Assembly: GCA_003509065.1 (NCBI GenBank)
Contig: DODG01000331.1
Location: forward strand, 966 to 8,586
From: Acidobacteriota bacterium
GTDB taxonomy: Bacteria > Acidobacteriota > Vicinamibacteria > Vicinamibacterales > UBA823
DNA: 7,621 nt
Reading direction: 5' to 3'
In this document: piece by piece, positions 6,805 through 7,621 of the stretch
How the letters are laid out: each line of letters opens with the position of its first letter
Position numbering within the stretch: position 1 is the first letter of the stretch
The notes under the pieces: generated by a model
Told to the model about the DNA's origin: nothing
What the model saw: only the letters and a program-made list of their open reading frames with translations
Database searches by the model: none
Program-made: the position numbers and the translations under genes

Positions 6805-7621
6805 TTAAAAATTGTTGATGATTGCCTCGGCAAACTGGGAAGTTTTCAACTTGCTGGGCTTTTTCATCTGGCGGGCTAAATCATAGGTCACCTTTTTCTG
6901 GAGAATAGTTCGCCCAAGTCCAGACTCAATTAGATCCGCAACTCCACCCCACCCCAGATGCCGGAACATCATGGCTCCTGAAAGGATTACCGAACTTGGA
7001 TTAATGACGTCCTTACCAGCATATTTCGGTGCGGTGCCATGTGTCGCTTCAAAGCAAGCAATCTCGTCACCAATGTTCGCACCAGGCGCCATTCCTAGTC
7101 CTCCAACTTGTGCAGCACACGCATCAGAAAGATAGTCACCATTGAGATTTGGGGTGGCAAAAATATCGTAGTCATCAGTTCGAGTCAAAACCTGCTGAAA
7201 AACACTATCCGCAATTCGGTCATTCACCAAAATTTTTCCTTTACGGGACGCGCCAGCTGAAACTGCTTGCTCGGTCACAATCTGCTCGGCAAATTCTTTT
7301 TCCGCTAATTCGTAACCCCAGTCCCGAAAGGCACCCTCCGTAAACTTCATAATGTTTCCCTTGTGGACCAAAGTGAGAGTCTTGCGGTCATTCGCTACAG
7401 CGTACTGGAGCGCTTTGCGCACCAACCGCTGCGAAGCAAACTCAGACATTGGCTTTATGCCAATTCCAGAGTCAGGACGTATCCGACGCCCCATCTCATT
7501 CGAAATAAACTCAATAATTTTCTCTGCCTGCGGTGTGCCCCGTGCCCACTCGATCCCGGCATAAACATCTTCAGTGTTCTCGCGAAAAATCACTACATTC
7601 ATTCGTTCTGGATGACGAACC
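6805..7621 (-). CDS. icd: Isocitrate dehydrogenase (NADP-dependent), 5' part missing
   Basis: Icd oxidatively decarboxylates isocitrate to 2-oxoglutarate. The reading frame continues past the right edge: 271 C-terminal residues are visible, and by comparison with the 416-residue E. coli enzyme roughly the first 145 are missing, including the serine that E. coli phosphorylates. Counting from the Met codon at 7602, an internal methionine, Tyr14 and Lys81 are the catalytic pair (E. coli Tyr160 and Lys230). Asp132, Asp156 and Asp160 are the metal ligands. Lys193-Tyr194 plus Tyr240 and Arg244 match the E. coli NADP-contacting residues Lys344, Tyr345, Tyr391 and Arg395, which argues for NADP rather than NAD. 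The gene ends in TAA and is followed by mdh after 57 nt. It supplies the substrate for KorAB encoded downstream. Confidence 0.96.
   Translation of the reverse strand, partial: VRHPERMNVVIFRENTEDVYAGIEWARGTPQAEKIIEFISNEMGRRIRPDSGIGIKPMSEFASQRLVRKALQYAVANDRKTLTLVHKGNIMKFTEGAFRDWGYELAEKEFAEQIVTEQAVSAGASRKGKILVNDRIADSVFQQVLTRTDDYDIFATPNLNGDYLSDACAAQVGGLGMAPGANIGDEIACFEATHGTAPKYAGKDVINPSSVILSGAMMFRHLGWGGVADLIESGLGRTILQKKVTYDLARQMKKPSKLKTSQFAEAIINNF

Overview
The window is a tightly packed bacterial chromosome segment in which all eight recognised genes lie on the minus strand, so transcription runs from the right edge to the left edge. Read in that direction the order is icd (5' end cut by the window edge), mdh, sucC, sucD, a 197-nt gap, korA, korB, ndk, and the start of a DUF2905-type small membrane protein cut by the left edge. 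There are no tRNA or rRNA genes, mobile elements or CRISPR arrays, and no real gene on the plus strand.

Functionally this is a tricarboxylic-acid-cycle cluster. Icd makes 2-oxoglutarate from isocitrate. KorAB (2-oxoglutarate:ferredoxin oxidoreductase) converts it to succinyl-CoA. SucCD converts succinyl-CoA to succinate with nucleoside triphosphate formation, and Mdh interconverts malate and oxaloacetate. Ndk can equalise the nucleoside triphosphates produced by SucCD. The 2-oxoglutarate step is assigned to a ferredoxin-linked, reversible enzyme, and no NAD-linked 2-oxoglutarate dehydrogenase is encoded here. The set could therefore run oxidatively or support a reductive branch; the sequence alone does not decide the direction.

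Layout: icd to sucD form one close-set group (gaps of 57, 24 and 1 nt). The gap between sucD and korA holds an extended -10 promoter candidate and a perfect 8-bp inverted repeat just upstream of it. This suggests that korA-korB-ndk-DUF2905 (gaps of 71, 20 and 21 nt) can be transcribed and controlled separately from the upstream genes.

Organism: base composition looks moderate, by eye a little under half G+C. The fused gamma-alpha two-subunit Kor, the LDH-like malate dehydrogenase, and Ndk and DUF2905 next to the TCA genes fit an uncultured bacterium of the Acidobacteriota (perhaps Vicinamibacteria-like). That placement is a low-confidence inference from gene order and protein flavour. All genes look intact and ordinary for their families. 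I found no evidence of an undescribed system; the least explained part is the sucD-korA intergenic region.
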